From contig JALRMH010000001.1 in NCBI GenBank assembly GCA_026119935.1, positions 682,001-746,000 on the forward strand: a stretch of DNA of 64,000 nt. The letters run 5' to 3'. The stretch is from Endothia cerciana (Eukaryota > Ascomycota > Sordariomycetes > Diaporthales > Cryphonectriaceae). The notes beneath the pieces were generated by a model. The model ran no database searches and was not told where the DNA came from. It was given only the letters and a program-made list of their open reading frames with translations. The translations under genes and the position numbers were made by a program. Shown piece after piece: positions 48,375 through 58,486 of this stretch (its first letter is position 1; each line of letters starts with the position of its first letter).

Positions 48375-49121
48375 CAAAATATTCAGTTGAGGAAGTCGGG
48401 CGGCGGGGAGCCTTATCAACGGCCGGCGAGTGCAAACAGGCCGGACCACAGCAGGTCTCCGGAAGAAGAGGCCACCAAGCAGACTGAATCCCCGAGGGCT
48501 CTCTCTCATTCCTGGGCCGTCTTGCTATCTACGCAATCTCTACGGTATATCGTATGCCGCTGTCTGAGATCGGCCTGACGCTCTCGAGACTAGCCTATGG
48601 GCGCACGGATATGAGATAGTGTGGTATTGTATCTTGCGTGAGTGGTGGCGGCTGCAGCAGATTGGTTATTGGGATGCGGACCCGGTCGTCTGGGAATTCG
48701 TCCGTGTGCCGGTTGTATTTCCCCTGTGGATCTTGGTATGATTCCCCTCTGCTTCCGCCTTTAGCAAGAAGATAGTACTCGGCCGGGCTGTCGTAGCGAG
48801 CCTGTCCCCCGTCTAGCTCACAAGCAGGGACGTCAACACGCTGCCTTGCCCCGGCGACGGGGGTGCCCCAGGCGCCCCCCTCCCCCCCTAACAGAGATCT
48901 GCCCCCTGGCCTGGGACCCCCCAGATGGCGACATTGCGGTCTGAGGTAGCACTGCATGGGCTGCAGGTCTGCAGGGACGGCGTCGCCTGGTCGACTTGCG
49001 GTCGCATCTCTCGTGGGTCAGTCAAATCAAAGCAGGATGGGGGCAATCCCAGCGCGAGCCCGCATCTCATCGCCTCCCCCCATCAAGGGTGGTCCCCTCC
49101 CAGGTGGCCATGCGTGCCCGT

Positions 49122-49134
49122 CCCCCCCCCCCCC
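49122..49134. repeat. poly-C tract, 13 bases
   Basis: Uninterrupted C run in a pyrimidine-rich intergenic stretch. Confidence 0.9.
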
Positions 49135-49443
49135 TCCCCATATGGGCCATCATCCCTCACCACCCGGCATCTTGGGTTACTATTATCTGAAGACACAAGC
49201 TGCATACTGCAGACGGTACAGAGACACCACGGAGACCTGCATTGACCCGTACACTCTGCCTGGGCAGACTCTCGATCATCCCGCGCTTCCCTCCCCACGT
49301 CACGTCCGTCACGGTCCGTGTCTGGTCTGCATCCCTCCCTTCGTTCCTTACTCCCCGCCGTTTCCCCCCTCCATCCGTACCTTTTCTACACGTCCATACG
49401 GACTCACACAGTAGACGCTGGGCTGGGTTCTGGTTCTGAAGGA

Positions 49444-49475
<32 letters not shown>

Positions 49476-49476
49476 G
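49444..49476. repeat. CTGT tetranucleotide microsatellite
   Basis: About eight perfect CTGT units, 1 kb upstream of the gene at 50475. Confidence 0.95.
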
Positions 49477-49513
49477 CCTTCCTCTCGACCGGTTCCTATT
49501 TTTGTTCCTTGTG

Positions 49514-49526
49514 CCCCCCCCCCCCC
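49514..49526. repeat. poly-C tract, 13 bases
   Basis: Uninterrupted C run 40 bases beyond the CTGT repeat. Confidence 0.9.
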
Positions 49527-50349
49527 GGACCTTCGAAGAAGCTCCCCTCCCGCCGCGCCGTATCCCACCCTCGGGAGGTCTCGTTTCATATCATCCTATT
49601 TGAGCTGCCCCTGAGCGCCAGATTGCGCCGCGCCAAGGACGACCCAATTCACCTGGGCAGCTCAACAGGCGGAACCCCAACCCCCCAGACCTGCGACAGG
49701 CTGCGACTTCTCCTCGATCCCGCCAGAGGTCACCTCACCAGGGGGCATTGTTCATCGCGGCCGAGTCCCCCAAGCCAGACCAGCTCCCTGCTTACGTTGC
49801 CATCACGACGTCCTGCTCTCGCATTGAGGACCCCGACGCAGCCTCTCTCCGCTAGCGACACCTGCGCGCAGATCTGACGCCCATCACCATTTCTTGGGTT
49901 AGACTAGTAGTGGGATAGTTTCAAAGGCTGTTGTTTTCTGGGGGGTTGTCTTTTTCTTTCCCACACCACAATCACAGTCACAATCACAAAGTATCCTACG
50001 CCTGGCTCGGCCCGAACAGTATCGTGCGAGTCGTTGGACCGCCATCTTCCGTCCGCGCCGCCTCTCACCCGCCGCCTCCAAGCGTATACCGTCTCCTCCG
50101 GCGACCCGCGGCATGCCATCGATACGGAGGATCCTCACCAGCCGTCCCTCAACCACATTCCTCGCCAAACAATCAATGCTTGTCGAACCGAGGCGTCTGT
50201 CATATCGCTACTGAGTGGGCAATTTAATCCAACGCGAAGACCACCCCCGGTGGGGGCTGGTGAGCACCACCCTTAGGGGCAGTACCGAAGCCACCTTGGG
50301 GGTAGTGGTACCGAGCACGCGACCTCCCCTTCACCGACGACTTGCCCCT

Positions 50350-50359
50350 CCACACACAG

Positions 50360-50433
<74 letters not shown>
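50350..50433. repeat. CA dinucleotide microsatellite
   Basis: About 84 bases of nearly perfect CA repeat, interrupted by one GT and one AA step. It ends only about 40 bases before a start codon at 50475, so it probably lies in the leader or core promoter of that gene. Confidence 0.95.
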
Positions 50434-50437
<4 letters not shown>

Positions 50438-50474
50438 TCACCTACTCACTCACTTATACCACCTGGACCCGAAG

Positions 50475-51923
50475 ATGTCCGACCACGATGACCACAACGG
50501 CGGCCTCGTTGCCGCTCTGCGGTCCGTATGGTTCTACTACATCGCCTGCACACCATGCCGGAGAGTCGGGCACCGCCGCGAGACTCGCAAGGAGGCCGAG
50601 CGGGAAAGGACCATCAAGGCGCGCCTGGAGATGGAACAGCCAGGCCTGTACCGGCATCCGAACCCCGAGAACACGAACCAGTACTGGATGGAAGACATCA
50701 ATATGGGACCCAGGCTCCCGAAGCGAGGCGCGAGCCAGAACACGAGCCAGAGGCAGCTCAAGAGCTCGGGGACGGAGGCGACAGACAGGACGGCGGGCGC
50801 GCCCTCGCCAAGGGACCGGCAGACTAGTATCGGCAGCAGTACCCATTTCCACAGCGCTGAGACCGCCAGCAGCCCTACCATGGTTGCCTCGGACTTCGAG
50901 GTCCGGACCACCCTGTCCATGTCCGTGACGGACTCGCAGGACCTGGACTGGAACCGCAAGAGGTACGAGAGGGAGGACGAGGAGCTGTGGGGCCACCAGA
51001 TGGCCAACAAGGCCGGGCAGAGACTACGCGAGGTCATAACAAAAGGGCGTGACACTGCCGGCAGGCTGTTCGAGACGGGCAGGCCACAGCGGGAGCGAGG
51101 GATCTCGGACGACGAACGGTCCGGCTTCTACGGCGCGCCCCGGAACCCTCCCGTCAACGACTACCACCCTCCTGTCGTCAGCAGCCGACCTGCGAGCAAG
51201 CACGAGTACCGGTGGATGCTGCAGCCCCCGCCGCCGGCCAAGGTCATGGAGGGCAAGGTACCAGTCAGCAGGAGTAGGTCCCTGACTAGTGTCGCCAGCC
51301 GGAGGACGGCCGCCGCGTCTCTTGCCAGCAAGGAGGAGCTCGGCCTCGGGCGCCTCGTCGGCGAGAAGATCGTTAAGGATAAGATCCGCAAGGGCGAGAT
51401 GCCCAACGAGGCGGAGGGGTCCATCCGCACCGCACGCCCCAACACGCGGAGGTCGAGGACCGCCTCGACGTTGAGCAGCCTCCCGAGCCAGCGCTCACAG
51501 CGCTCGCAGCGATCGACCAGGAGCCGCAGCAACACCACCGAGTCGGAGTCCTCGGACACGATCTACGAGCGGAGGAGGAAGAGGAGGATGGCCAAGCAGA
51601 GGACTGCAGAGGCAGCAGCCGGGTCCGAGGCGGATGACGAGACCGATGACGAGCACCCCAACTCGCCGGAACGACACGCCGTGCAGAGGCCGAAGCTGCA
51701 GACCATCGTCAGCTCGGACCTGTCGAGCAGGAGGTCGGAGACCAGCGCGAAACTGCATCCCGCGGTCCTCGCCACCATGCCCGAGCCCGCCCGGTCGGCC
51801 GGCCCTCTCGATTCTAAGGGATCACCCCTAGACGATGTCACCAACCAGCCGACCGCCGCCGAGTCACCAGACAAGGAACGGCCGGCCGGCGCGTCGGTCG
51901 ACAGCGGTCTTGCCCTGGCCTAA
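50475..51923 (+). CDS. unrecognised conserved-looking fungal protein, Ser/Arg-rich
   Basis: Single exon, 482 residues; I do not recognise the family. The N-terminus (LRSVWFYYIACTPCRR) has a short hydrophobic stretch ending in two Cys (25 and 28) followed by basic residues, a pattern that would suit palmitoylation or a peripheral membrane anchor. A helix-rich charged region follows, then GLYRHPNPENTNQYW. The centre has YEREDEELWGHQMANKAGQRL and HEYRWMLQPPPPAKVMEGK, which look conserved because they are aromatic and ungapped within otherwise low-complexity sequence. The C-terminal half is Ser/Arg-rich, with a QRSQRSQRS repeat and a basic RRRKRRMAKQR segment. Strong GC3 bias and a single frame free of stops across 1.4 kb support a real gene. 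The start follows a CA microsatellite. It is convergent with the next gene. Confidence 0.75.
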   Translation: MSDHDDHNGGLVAALRSVWFYYIACTPCRRVGHRRETRKEAERERTIKARLEMEQPGLYRHPNPENTNQYWMEDINMGPRLPKRGASQNTSQRQLKSSGTEATDRTAGAPSPRDRQTSIGSSTHFHSAETASSPTMVASDFEVRTTLSMSVTDSQDLDWNRKRYEREDEELWGHQMANKAGQRLREVITKGRDTAGRLFETGRPQRERGISDDERSGFYGAPRNPPVNDYHPPVVSSRPASKHEYRWMLQPPPPAKVMEGKVPVSRSRSLTSVASRRTAAASLASKEELGLGRLVGEKIVKDKIRKGEMPNEAEGSIRTARPNTRRSRTASTLSSLPSQRSQRSQRSTRSRSNTTESESSDTIYERRRKRRMAKQRTAEAAAGSEADDETDDEHPNSPERHAVQRPKLQTIVSSDLSSRRSETSAKLHPAVLATMPEPARSAGPLDSKGSPLDDVTNQPTAAESPDKERPAGASVDSGLALA

Positions 51924-52066
51924 GCATCGCCATGGCCACCGCCTGAGCTTCAGGCGAGAAACACAAATCCTGCATTCACAAGGAGTTCTGGGGCGATGTG
52001 TGTACCAACCAATCCTGCCTTTCTCTTCCTTTTTTATCCCCTTTTCTTCATTGTGCATATTTAGCC

Positions 52067-52089
52067 TTTTTTTTTTTTTTTTTTTTTTT
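52067..52089. repeat. poly-T tract, 23 bases
   Basis: Uninterrupted T run 144 bases after the stop codon of the gene at 50475-51923, within its likely 3' UTR or downstream. Confidence 0.9.
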
Positions 52090-52226
52090 CTCTTGGCCTT
52101 CCCCTTCTTTACTTCCTTCTCTTTTTTTCTGGGCAGGTGGCCGAGCTGCATCTTCTTTACCGCATCCATTCACGTGCATGGCTGGTTCTTGCATTGGGCT
52201 AGGCACGTCAGACTGCAAGGCGTTTT

Positions 52227-52239
52227 GGGGGGGGGGGGG
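52227..52239. repeat. poly-G tract, 13 bases
   Basis: Uninterrupted G run in the convergent intergenic region. Confidence 0.9.
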
Positions 52240-52688
52240 AGGGCGCATTCCAACAAGGGGTGGACAGAAAGGGCAAGGCAGTTGGAGAGAAGAGAGCAGT
52301 CATATACATTGAAGCATCACTATCGAGCAGAGGGTAGTAGACTTACTGTTGCACCTGACGAGTAGAGGCCCCCCTGGTTGAAGAACGGAGAACGGCTCGA
52401 AGGGGTGGGTGCGTTGAGGGACTGAGAGGTAGACAGATGGATGCATGGAGAAACCAAAAAAATCTCTCGAATACTGTTCCTTTTATTCCTCACAAGGTGA
52501 CTTTGAACCGTCTTCGTGATCTCGTGATTGGGTATAGACACGGCTCTTGTTACCTATCAGCCCGGTCCTTTTCTCAATCTGGCGTTTCTTCTCCGTCGTG
52601 AACATCATGCGTGCTTCCTCATATTTACCATCGGGTACAGGAGGATCCGAGACTATCGCCTGACCTTCCCAAGGGGGGCGATGGGACA

Positions 52689-53489
52689 TTACAGGTGCAG
52701 ACCTTCGTCGTCTTCATCGTCTTCATCGTCCCCGACGTCCCAGACGTCCCCTACTGGAACCTCCAGCGTCTGCTCCAGCTCCTCGTCCATCAGCCAGCCG
52801 CCGGCGGCGGTACCTCTCTGCCCTGAGCCCGTCGCCGGTGCCGCAGGCGCTATCAATGCGACCGTGCCGACGCTCCGCCGGGGTGCTGCCGCACCCAGGT
52901 TTATCTCGCCGTTCCGGATCGTGCCCAACTGGAACGTCCCATCCATCCACGGAACCCCCCTTATCGGCATCGGCGCCACCGCGCTGCTCGCCATCGCCGC
53001 GTTGTTCGCCGCCACCGCGTTGTTCGCCGCCGCCGCGTTGTTCGCCACCTCTCCATTGGTCCGGGTACCATTCACCGGCGGCCTGCTCCCCTCCTCCTCC
53101 TCCCGCGCGCCCGCGCGGCCCGCCGCAGCGCCCGGCCCGTCGTCGTCCCCCGCCTCCGCCTCGAACTCGGCCCAGCTGAACCCGCGGCCCTCCACCTCGG
53201 CCCGCACGAGCAGAATCCTCTCGCGCATCCTGGCCATGACGGCCTCGTTCTCGCGGATGGCCTCGGCGCAGTCCGGGTCCGGGTGCCCGGCGCCGCCCGC
53301 CGCCCCGCCGCTCAGCGGCGCCTCGGTGCCGTCCGCGAAGGGGCGGAGCTGCAGGTTGCTGTAGGCGAGGTGGGCCAGGGAGTTGCGGAGCTCGAGGGCC
53401 TTGAGGTGCAGGCTGGTGATGGAGAGGTCCCTGAGGGCAGCGGCGAAGCGCGGGGCGGAGATGGGGGCGGCCTCGGAAGAGGACGACAT
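52689..53489 (-). CDS. unrecognised fungal protein with helical N-domain and Ala/Asn repeat
   Basis: Single exon, 266 residues from the ATG at 53489; the frame is open a further 47 codons upstream to another ATG, but that part is low-complexity and the chosen start opens directly into the structured domain. The N-terminal ~110 residues form a likely helical module: RFAAALRDLSITSLHLKALE, LRNSLAHLAYSNLQLRPFAD, then CAEAIRENEAVMARMRERI and VRAEVEGRGFSW. I believe similar proteins occur across Pezizomycotina, but I cannot name the family or a role. The centre has three near-identical 18-base units encoding an Asn-Asn-Ala-Ala repeat, then PIRGVPWMDGTFQLGTI. The C-terminus is acidic (GDVWDVGDDEDDEDDE). 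A different minus-strand frame is open here over 1 kb; its Arg/Pro/Gly composition marks it as a GC-driven shadow. Confidence 0.7.
   Translation of the reverse strand: MSSSSEAAPISAPRFAAALRDLSITSLHLKALELRNSLAHLAYSNLQLRPFADGTEAPLSGGAAGGAGHPDPDCAEAIRENEAVMARMRERILLVRAEVEGRGFSWAEFEAEAGDDDGPGAAAGRAGAREEEEGSRPPVNGTRTNGEVANNAAAANNAVAANNAAMASSAVAPMPIRGVPWMDGTFQLGTIRNGEINLGAAAPRRSVGTVALIAPAAPATGSGQRGTAAGGWLMDEELEQTLEVPVGDVWDVGDDEDDEDDEGLHL
52985..53048. repeat. coding 18-base tandem repeat
   Basis: Three close copies of an 18-base unit (GCCGCCRCCGCGTTGTTC on the plus strand) inside the gene at 52689-53489, encoding an Ala/Asn repeat. Whole-unit changes would keep frame. Confidence 0.8.
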
Positions 53490-54046
53490 GTTGTGGCGGG
53501 TTGGGTTCTCGCGTCCCGTGCGGTCGAGGGCGAGGGCTGGCTGACGGGGCTTGGATATCTTTCTTGTTGTGGGCGTGGGGTTTTTCACTCCCTCTGTCTG
53601 TATCGTGAGAGGTGAGGGGGAGGGAGACACGTCGTCTTTTCTCGAGAGGTGCTGGGCGGCGGTGGTTGCGAGGTTCAGGCTGCGGGGGTTTGTGCGGTGG
53701 TGGTCTGTGGTCGTGCAGATGAGGTGGCGGTGGCGGTGGTGGCGACAAATGCTACCGGAGATCTCTTGGCAGCGCTAGAGCCTGGATCCCCACCTCAACA
53801 TTTATTTACCTGGTACGTACTATGTACATAACAGAGCACGGTATCTTATCTCCCACCCAGGTCCCTGCATGCGCTCGCTCTGCGCGCCCCGCGGGGTGTG
53901 TGTGGAGGGGCCCTCATAAAATTTATTTGGTTTCCCATCAGAGCGGCTACGCGTGCTCTGAACCCGCCGTGTTGCAACTCATCTTCTCGACCAACCCTCC
54001 CCCGGAGACCGCCATTCGTATCCCCAGCTCACCAATTCGAACAAAG
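53490..54046. other. divergent intergenic region upstream of GUA1
   Basis: 557 bases between two start codons; the shared promoter region. No motif I can name with confidence. Confidence 0.55.
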
Positions 54047-56294
54047 ATGGCCAGGCTTGAGGATGGCGCTGAGCCTCATGAGGTCTACCCGACCATTCTG
54101 GTCCTGGACTTTGGGTGGGCAATGCTCCCTCTGCAGTGGGGGGAAAGAAAGAAATATATATATATATATATATATATTATGGTCCTACTGACATAGTTAT
54201 AGGAGCCAGTACACCCACCTGTCAGTCACATCTGCTCAATTGCCTCTCTGCCACATGCAGTGCAATGTCTGCCTCTGCAGATCTGTGTCCACGCCTGGAG
54301 CGCTGCCCATTGGGCGTTGCCTGCCTGACGCGCCCTCACCTCATCGTGGCTATGGCTGACCGACCGACTGCCACAGCATCATCCGCCGGCTGCGCGAGCT
54401 CAACGTATACTCCGAGATGCTCCCCTGCACCACCAAGCTGTCGGAGCTCAGGTTCAGGCCCGTGGGCCTCATCCTCGGCGGCGGCCCCTACTCGGTCTAC
54501 GACGAGGGCGCGCCGCACGTGGACCCGGCCTACTTCGACCTGCGGGTCCCCATACTGGGCATCTGCTACGGCCAGCAGGAGCTCGCCCACCGCCTGGACA
54601 AGGACAACGTCGTCGCCGGCGTGCACCGCGAGTATGGGTCCGCCGACCTGACGGCCAGGAGCGTCAACGCGCACGCCGACCGCCTGTTCCAGGGGCTGGA
54701 GGACACCATGAGGGTCTGGATGTCCCACGGCGACAAGCTGGCGAGGCTGCCCGAGGGCTTCCACACGATCGCCACGACCAAGAACTCCGAGCACGCCGCC
54801 ATCGCGCACGACTCGCTGCCGGTCTACGGCATCCAGTTCCATCCCGAGGTCACGCGTGAGTAGAGGGGGGGACCCGCCCTTTGTCCTGTGGGAGGGGGAG
54901 GGGGTGCTGGCGGGCCGGACGGTTGCTGACGGTGCGATACAGACACGCCCAACGGCACGCGGCTGCTCAGGAACTTCGCCGTGGGCATCTGCGGCGCGTC
55001 CCAGAACTGGACCATGGGCAACTTCGTCGAGCAGGAGATCGCCCGGATACGGAAGCTCGTCGGGCCCAAGGGCCAGGTCCTGGGGGCCGTCAGCGGCGGC
55101 GTGGACTCGACCGTGGCCGCGAAGCTGATGCACGAGGCCATCGGCGACAGGTTCACGGCCGTCCTGGTCGACCACGGCTACCTGAGATACCAGGAGAGGG
55201 AACAGGTCGAGAAGGACCTCAACGTGAGCGCCAGGACGGGGCTGCAGACCTGCGCAGAGACGGCAGCTGACAATGGGTACACAGGAGCATCTCGGAATCA
55301 ACCTGAGGGTTGTTGGTGCCTCCAAGGAGTTCTACGCTGGCCTCAAGGGGATCACTGACCCGGAGAGGAAGAGGAAGTTCATCGGGGGTGCTTTCATCGA
55401 TGCTTTCGAGGCCGAGGTCAGTGGCCTTCACACGAGCTCCCGCCAGGCCTCAAGATCCTGACCATCTCCCCAGGCCGAGAAGCTCGAGCAGGAGGCTGCC
55501 TCGAACCCGAACAGGGCTGACAAGATAGGGTGGTTCCTCCAAGGCACATTGTAGGGCTATCTGCGTATGCCATATCCGTCTGCAATAGGCGCTGACATCT
55601 CACAGGTATCCTGACGTTATAGAATCTCTGTCGTTCAAGGGGCCCAGCCAGACGATCAAGACCCACCACAATGTGGTAAGTGTGTGTTGGATCAATGCTG
55701 ATCTCGGCAGACAGCTTACAGTGGTGCCTGCAGGGTGGTCTGCCCAAGAGGATGACGGAGGGACACGGCCTGAAGCTGTTGGAGCCCCTCCGCGAGCTCT
55801 TCAAGGACGAGGTGCGAGAGATGGGACGGCAGCTTGGCATTGCCGAGACCCTCGTGATGCGTCATCCCTTCCCGGGCCCGGTGAGTGAGCAGCTTCTCCG
55901 GCGCATGTGCAGAGTCGGCTGACAGGGGCACCAGGGTATCGCCATCCGTATCCTGGGCGAAGCAACACCCGAGCGTGTCGACATGGTGCGCCAGGCGGAC
56001 CACATCTTCATCAGCATGATCCGGGAGGCCGGCCTGTACAACAAGATCGGACAGGCCTTCGCCGCCCTGGACCCCAGCCGGGCCGTGGGTGTCATGGGCG
56101 ACAAGCGCGTGTACGAGAACATCGTGCTCCTCCGCGCCGTCGAGACGACCGACTTCATGACCGCAGTCGCATACCCGTTCAGCTCCGAGTTCCTGACCGA
56201 GTGCTCCACGCGCATCGTCAACTCGGTCCACGGCGTGTGCCGCGTCTGCTACGACTACACCAGCAAGCCGCCTGGGACTATCGAGTTCGAGTAA
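54047..56294 (+). CDS. GUA1: GMP synthase (glutamine-hydrolysing)
   Basis: Converts XMP to GMP using glutamine and ATP, the last step of de novo guanine nucleotide synthesis. Nine exons: 54047-54114, 54203-54220, 54377-54855, 54943-55223, 55285-55416, 55474-55550, 55606-55675, 55734-55880 and 55935-56294, giving 543 residues. Exon 2 is only 18 bases; without it the conserved FGSQYTHLIIRRLREL string is lost and the frame breaks. Introns are 54 to 156 bases; intron 1 holds a TA microsatellite. The class I amidotransferase domain has LILGGGPYSVYD, GICYGQQ (catalytic Cys near 92) and IQFHPEV. The ATP pyrophosphatase part has AVSGGVDSTVAAK and EHLGINLRVV, and the dimerisation part has KTHHNVGGLP, HPFPGPGIAIRILGE, and ends KPPGTIEFE, the family's invariant tail. 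All catalytic motifs are intact. It shares its upstream region with the divergent gene at 53489. Confidence 0.96.
54154..54177. repeat. TA microsatellite inside GUA1 intron 1
   Basis: About 12 TA units within the first intron, between the donor at 54115 and the CTGAC branch site near 54188. Confidence 0.95.
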
Positions 56295-56710
56295 GGACTG
56301 GTGGTAGGCATGGGCTTGAGGAAGGGATCCCGGGTGGTTTCTATAGTTCTGAGAACAAAAACATGGGATAGATATAGATTTCGCAATGATGATCAAGACG
56401 CGTCAGACATGTGAGAGTCAGCTTTCAGAGTCCCCGGGCAACCCCCTCAGGGTTCCAACGTGCGTAGTGGGCCCAGCGGTTCGGCTCGCCCACTGTACAG
56501 TACCCTCCCTCGCTCCCTCGCCGGGTACCGCACTGCACTGCACTGCACTGCAGGGGTCTCGGCAGGCAAAATTTCTCCTGGCCTGGTGGACCTCACGGCG
56601 CAGTTCCCAAAGCTTCACCAACACATGCTGCAACCCATTCCCCAGCACCTTAAGCCGACGAGCGTGTACCTAACGAGACCATGCGGTAACCTGGCATACC
56701 TGATGGCGAT
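56295..56710. other. intergenic region between GUA1 and the rhomboid gene
   Basis: 416 bases holding the GUA1 3' end and the rhomboid promoter. A CACTG pentanucleotide occurs about four times in tandem near 56532-56551. Nothing else recognised. Confidence 0.6.
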
Positions 56711-58486
56711 ATGAGCACTTTTCTCGGGCTCAGCTGCCTCCGGTCGGGCTCGAGCCTCGAACGAGCCCTACGACAGCAGGCTCGGGTCAGCTCGTCCACG
56801 CACCTCGCGCCACTTGTCGGCCCAGCGCGGTGCATCTCGAGGTGGGCCATCTCGAGGCCTCACGGCCCCGGGCACCCGGCCGCCTCATCCAGGCAGGTGA
56901 CACAACAACCGCGATGGCGTCCCGGGGGGCTGCGCCGCGAGCCGCAGAGGCGGACCCTCTTCGGCTTCGGGCAGGCGGTCGTCACCCACTACGTCCATCT
57001 CCCTCCAGACTACAAGGATGAGGTCGGCCTGCCCTTCCAGAGGGGGGCCGAGCTCGACATGCAGACCACGGCCCGCATCTTCCCGGGCTCCGCGGGCATG
57101 ACGCCCGCCCGCGCGACCAGGCTGCTCAGGATCCTGCACGGGCGCCGGGTCGCGGGGACACTCGACGACCCGTCCCTGCGGGTGAACACCGCCGCATACA
57201 CCCCGCGCGAGACCAGCAAGGCCCTCGAGTACCTGCGGAAGGAGGTGCCCGTGGACGAGGTGCTGAACGCGGGCCTGAGGGCAGAGGACGAGCTGCGGGA
57301 GCTGGAAGCGGACGCCGCCACCAGGCCCGGGGCCGGCGGTGAGGGGCCCCCACCGGCCTCGGGGACAGGGGAAGGGGGGGAGGCCGGCGGGGCCGCAAGG
57401 AAGAAGGGCGACGACGACCCCCGCTCCGTCTACGGCGAGAGCATCCTCGACAGGATCCGCGCCGGCAACATCGCGCGCCGCGAGGCCGAGGAGCGCGCCG
57501 AGGCCGAGCGGCGGCGGAGGGACGACGAGGCCGCCGCGCAGAACTGGGGCGGCCTCGCGCCGTACGACCCGTCGCTGCACCGCGGCCTCCATCCCAGGCA
57601 GCTCGAGCACTACGAGGCGGCCACGTCGGGCATGGACGCGCCGCCCGCGGTCCCGCGCTGGCGCGTGCTGCTGCCCATGACGGCGTTCGCCGCCGCGGTC
57701 CTGGCCGGGCTCCTCCTGGCCGTGTCCCGGGCCGCACCGCCGCGGCCGTCCGGGCGCCGGGAGGTCTACGGCGGCTCCGGCATCACCGAGGCGCACGCCG
57801 TCGTCGGCGCGGTGACGCTCCTCAACGTCGCCGTGTTCGTGGCCTGGAGGCGCGTCCGCCTGTGGAAGCACCTCAACAGGCACTTCATCCTGGACTTCGT
57901 CGCGCCGCGGCCGCACCAGATCCTCACCGCGATGGTGACGCACCAGGACCCGCGGCACCTCCTCAAGGCCATGTCCCTCGCCTGGGCCGGCGGGCTGCTC
58001 CTCGTCCCCGAGGTGGGGCCCGCGCCGTTCCTCGCGACGTACATCGCGTCGGGCGCGTGCGGCTACCTGGCGACCCTGTGGACGCACGTCGTGCGCGGGG
58101 AGCTCGTCTACATGTTCGGCGCGTCGTCGGCCGGCTTCGGCGCGGTCTGCGCGTACTTCTGGCTGTACCGGCTCGACGGCTTCAAGATCCTGGGCCTGCC
58201 GCCGGACCCGTACGAGGGCCTGCAGGGGCTGGGGGTCATCGGGCTGGTCATGGCGTTCTTCGCGCTCGTGCCGATGGTGCGGGGCCAGGGCGGCGGCGTC
58301 GACTGGACCTCACACCTGGCTGGCATGTTGACGGGCATCGGGTGCGCCTCGCTCATGGAGGGGGGGTGGAAGCTCGCCAAGGAGGGGCAGGACCTGCGCG
58401 AGCCTCCTGGGGGGACGGGGCGGCGGGCGGGCGGGGCGGCGGAGGCGGTGCAGAAGACGCCGGACGGCTCGGAAGCAAGGAAGTGA
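56711..58486 (+). CDS. rhomboid-family intramembrane serine protease-like protein
   Basis: Single exon, 591 residues. The C-terminal half (about 330-560) has roughly six transmembrane segments with the rhomboid layout: FILDFVAPRPHQILTAMVTH near the first loop, MFGASSAGFGAVCAYFW holding the nucleophile (Ser472 in the GxSx pattern) and DWTSHLAGMLTGIG with the paired His (His535). The Ser-His dyad is therefore present, but the usual GxSG reads GASS. The N-terminus is Arg/Ser-rich with no acidic residues for some way, like a mitochondrial presequence, and is followed by RRTLFGFGQAVVTHYVHLP, a conserved-looking segment. A charged linker with a long Glu/Arg helix (about 235-280) precedes the membrane part. 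I infer a mitochondrial or other organelle membrane rhomboid distinct from the standard Pcp1/PARL protein. Substrate unknown. Extreme GC3 creates long false frames on the opposite strand. Confidence 0.85.
   Translation: MSTFLGLSCLRSGSSLERALRQQARVSSSTHLAPLVGPARCISRWAISRPHGPGHPAASSRQVTQQPRWRPGGLRREPQRRTLFGFGQAVVTHYVHLPPDYKDEVGLPFQRGAELDMQTTARIFPGSAGMTPARATRLLRILHGRRVAGTLDDPSLRVNTAAYTPRETSKALEYLRKEVPVDEVLNAGLRAEDELRELEADAATRPGAGGEGPPPASGTGEGGEAGGAARKKGDDDPRSVYGESILDRIRAGNIARREAEERAEAERRRRDDEAAAQNWGGLAPYDPSLHRGLHPRQLEHYEAATSGMDAPPAVPRWRVLLPMTAFAAAVLAGLLLAVSRAAPPRPSGRREVYGGSGITEAHAVVGAVTLLNVAVFVAWRRVRLWKHLNRHFILDFVAPRPHQILTAMVTHQDPRHLLKAMSLAWAGGLLLVPEVGPAPFLATYIASGACGYLATLWTHVVRGELVYMFGASSAGFGAVCAYFWLYRLDGFKILGLPPDPYEGLQGLGVIGLVMAFFALVPMVRGQGGGVDWTSHLAGMLTGIGCASLMEGGWKLAKEGQDLREPPGGTGRRAGGAAEAVQKTPDGSEARK

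Larger units (their letters stand above)
47652..50474. other. long intergenic region with repeat-rich leader of the next gene
   Basis: 2.8 kb with no supported coding exon. It includes AATA, CTGT and CA microsatellites and two 13-C tracts. The right half (49.0-50.47 kb) is strongly pyrimidine-rich, typical of a long fungal promoter and 5' leader for the gene at 50475. Confidence 0.55.
51924..52688. other. convergent intergenic region
   Basis: 765 bases between two stop codons, so both 3' ends lie here. It has a 23-T run soon after the first gene and a 13-G tract. Nothing else recognised. Confidence 0.6.

Noticed and set aside
52723..53748. 341-codon minus-strand frame overlapping the gene at 52689-53489
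   Set aside because: Arg/Gly/Pro/His-rich throughout. The other frame has a structured helical domain and an acidic tail, so this one is GC-driven.
56885..58087. 400-codon minus-strand open frame opposite the rhomboid gene
   Set aside because: Composition is Arg/Gly/His-rich with no motif. It mirrors the GC-rich third positions of the plus-strand rhomboid gene, so it is a shadow.
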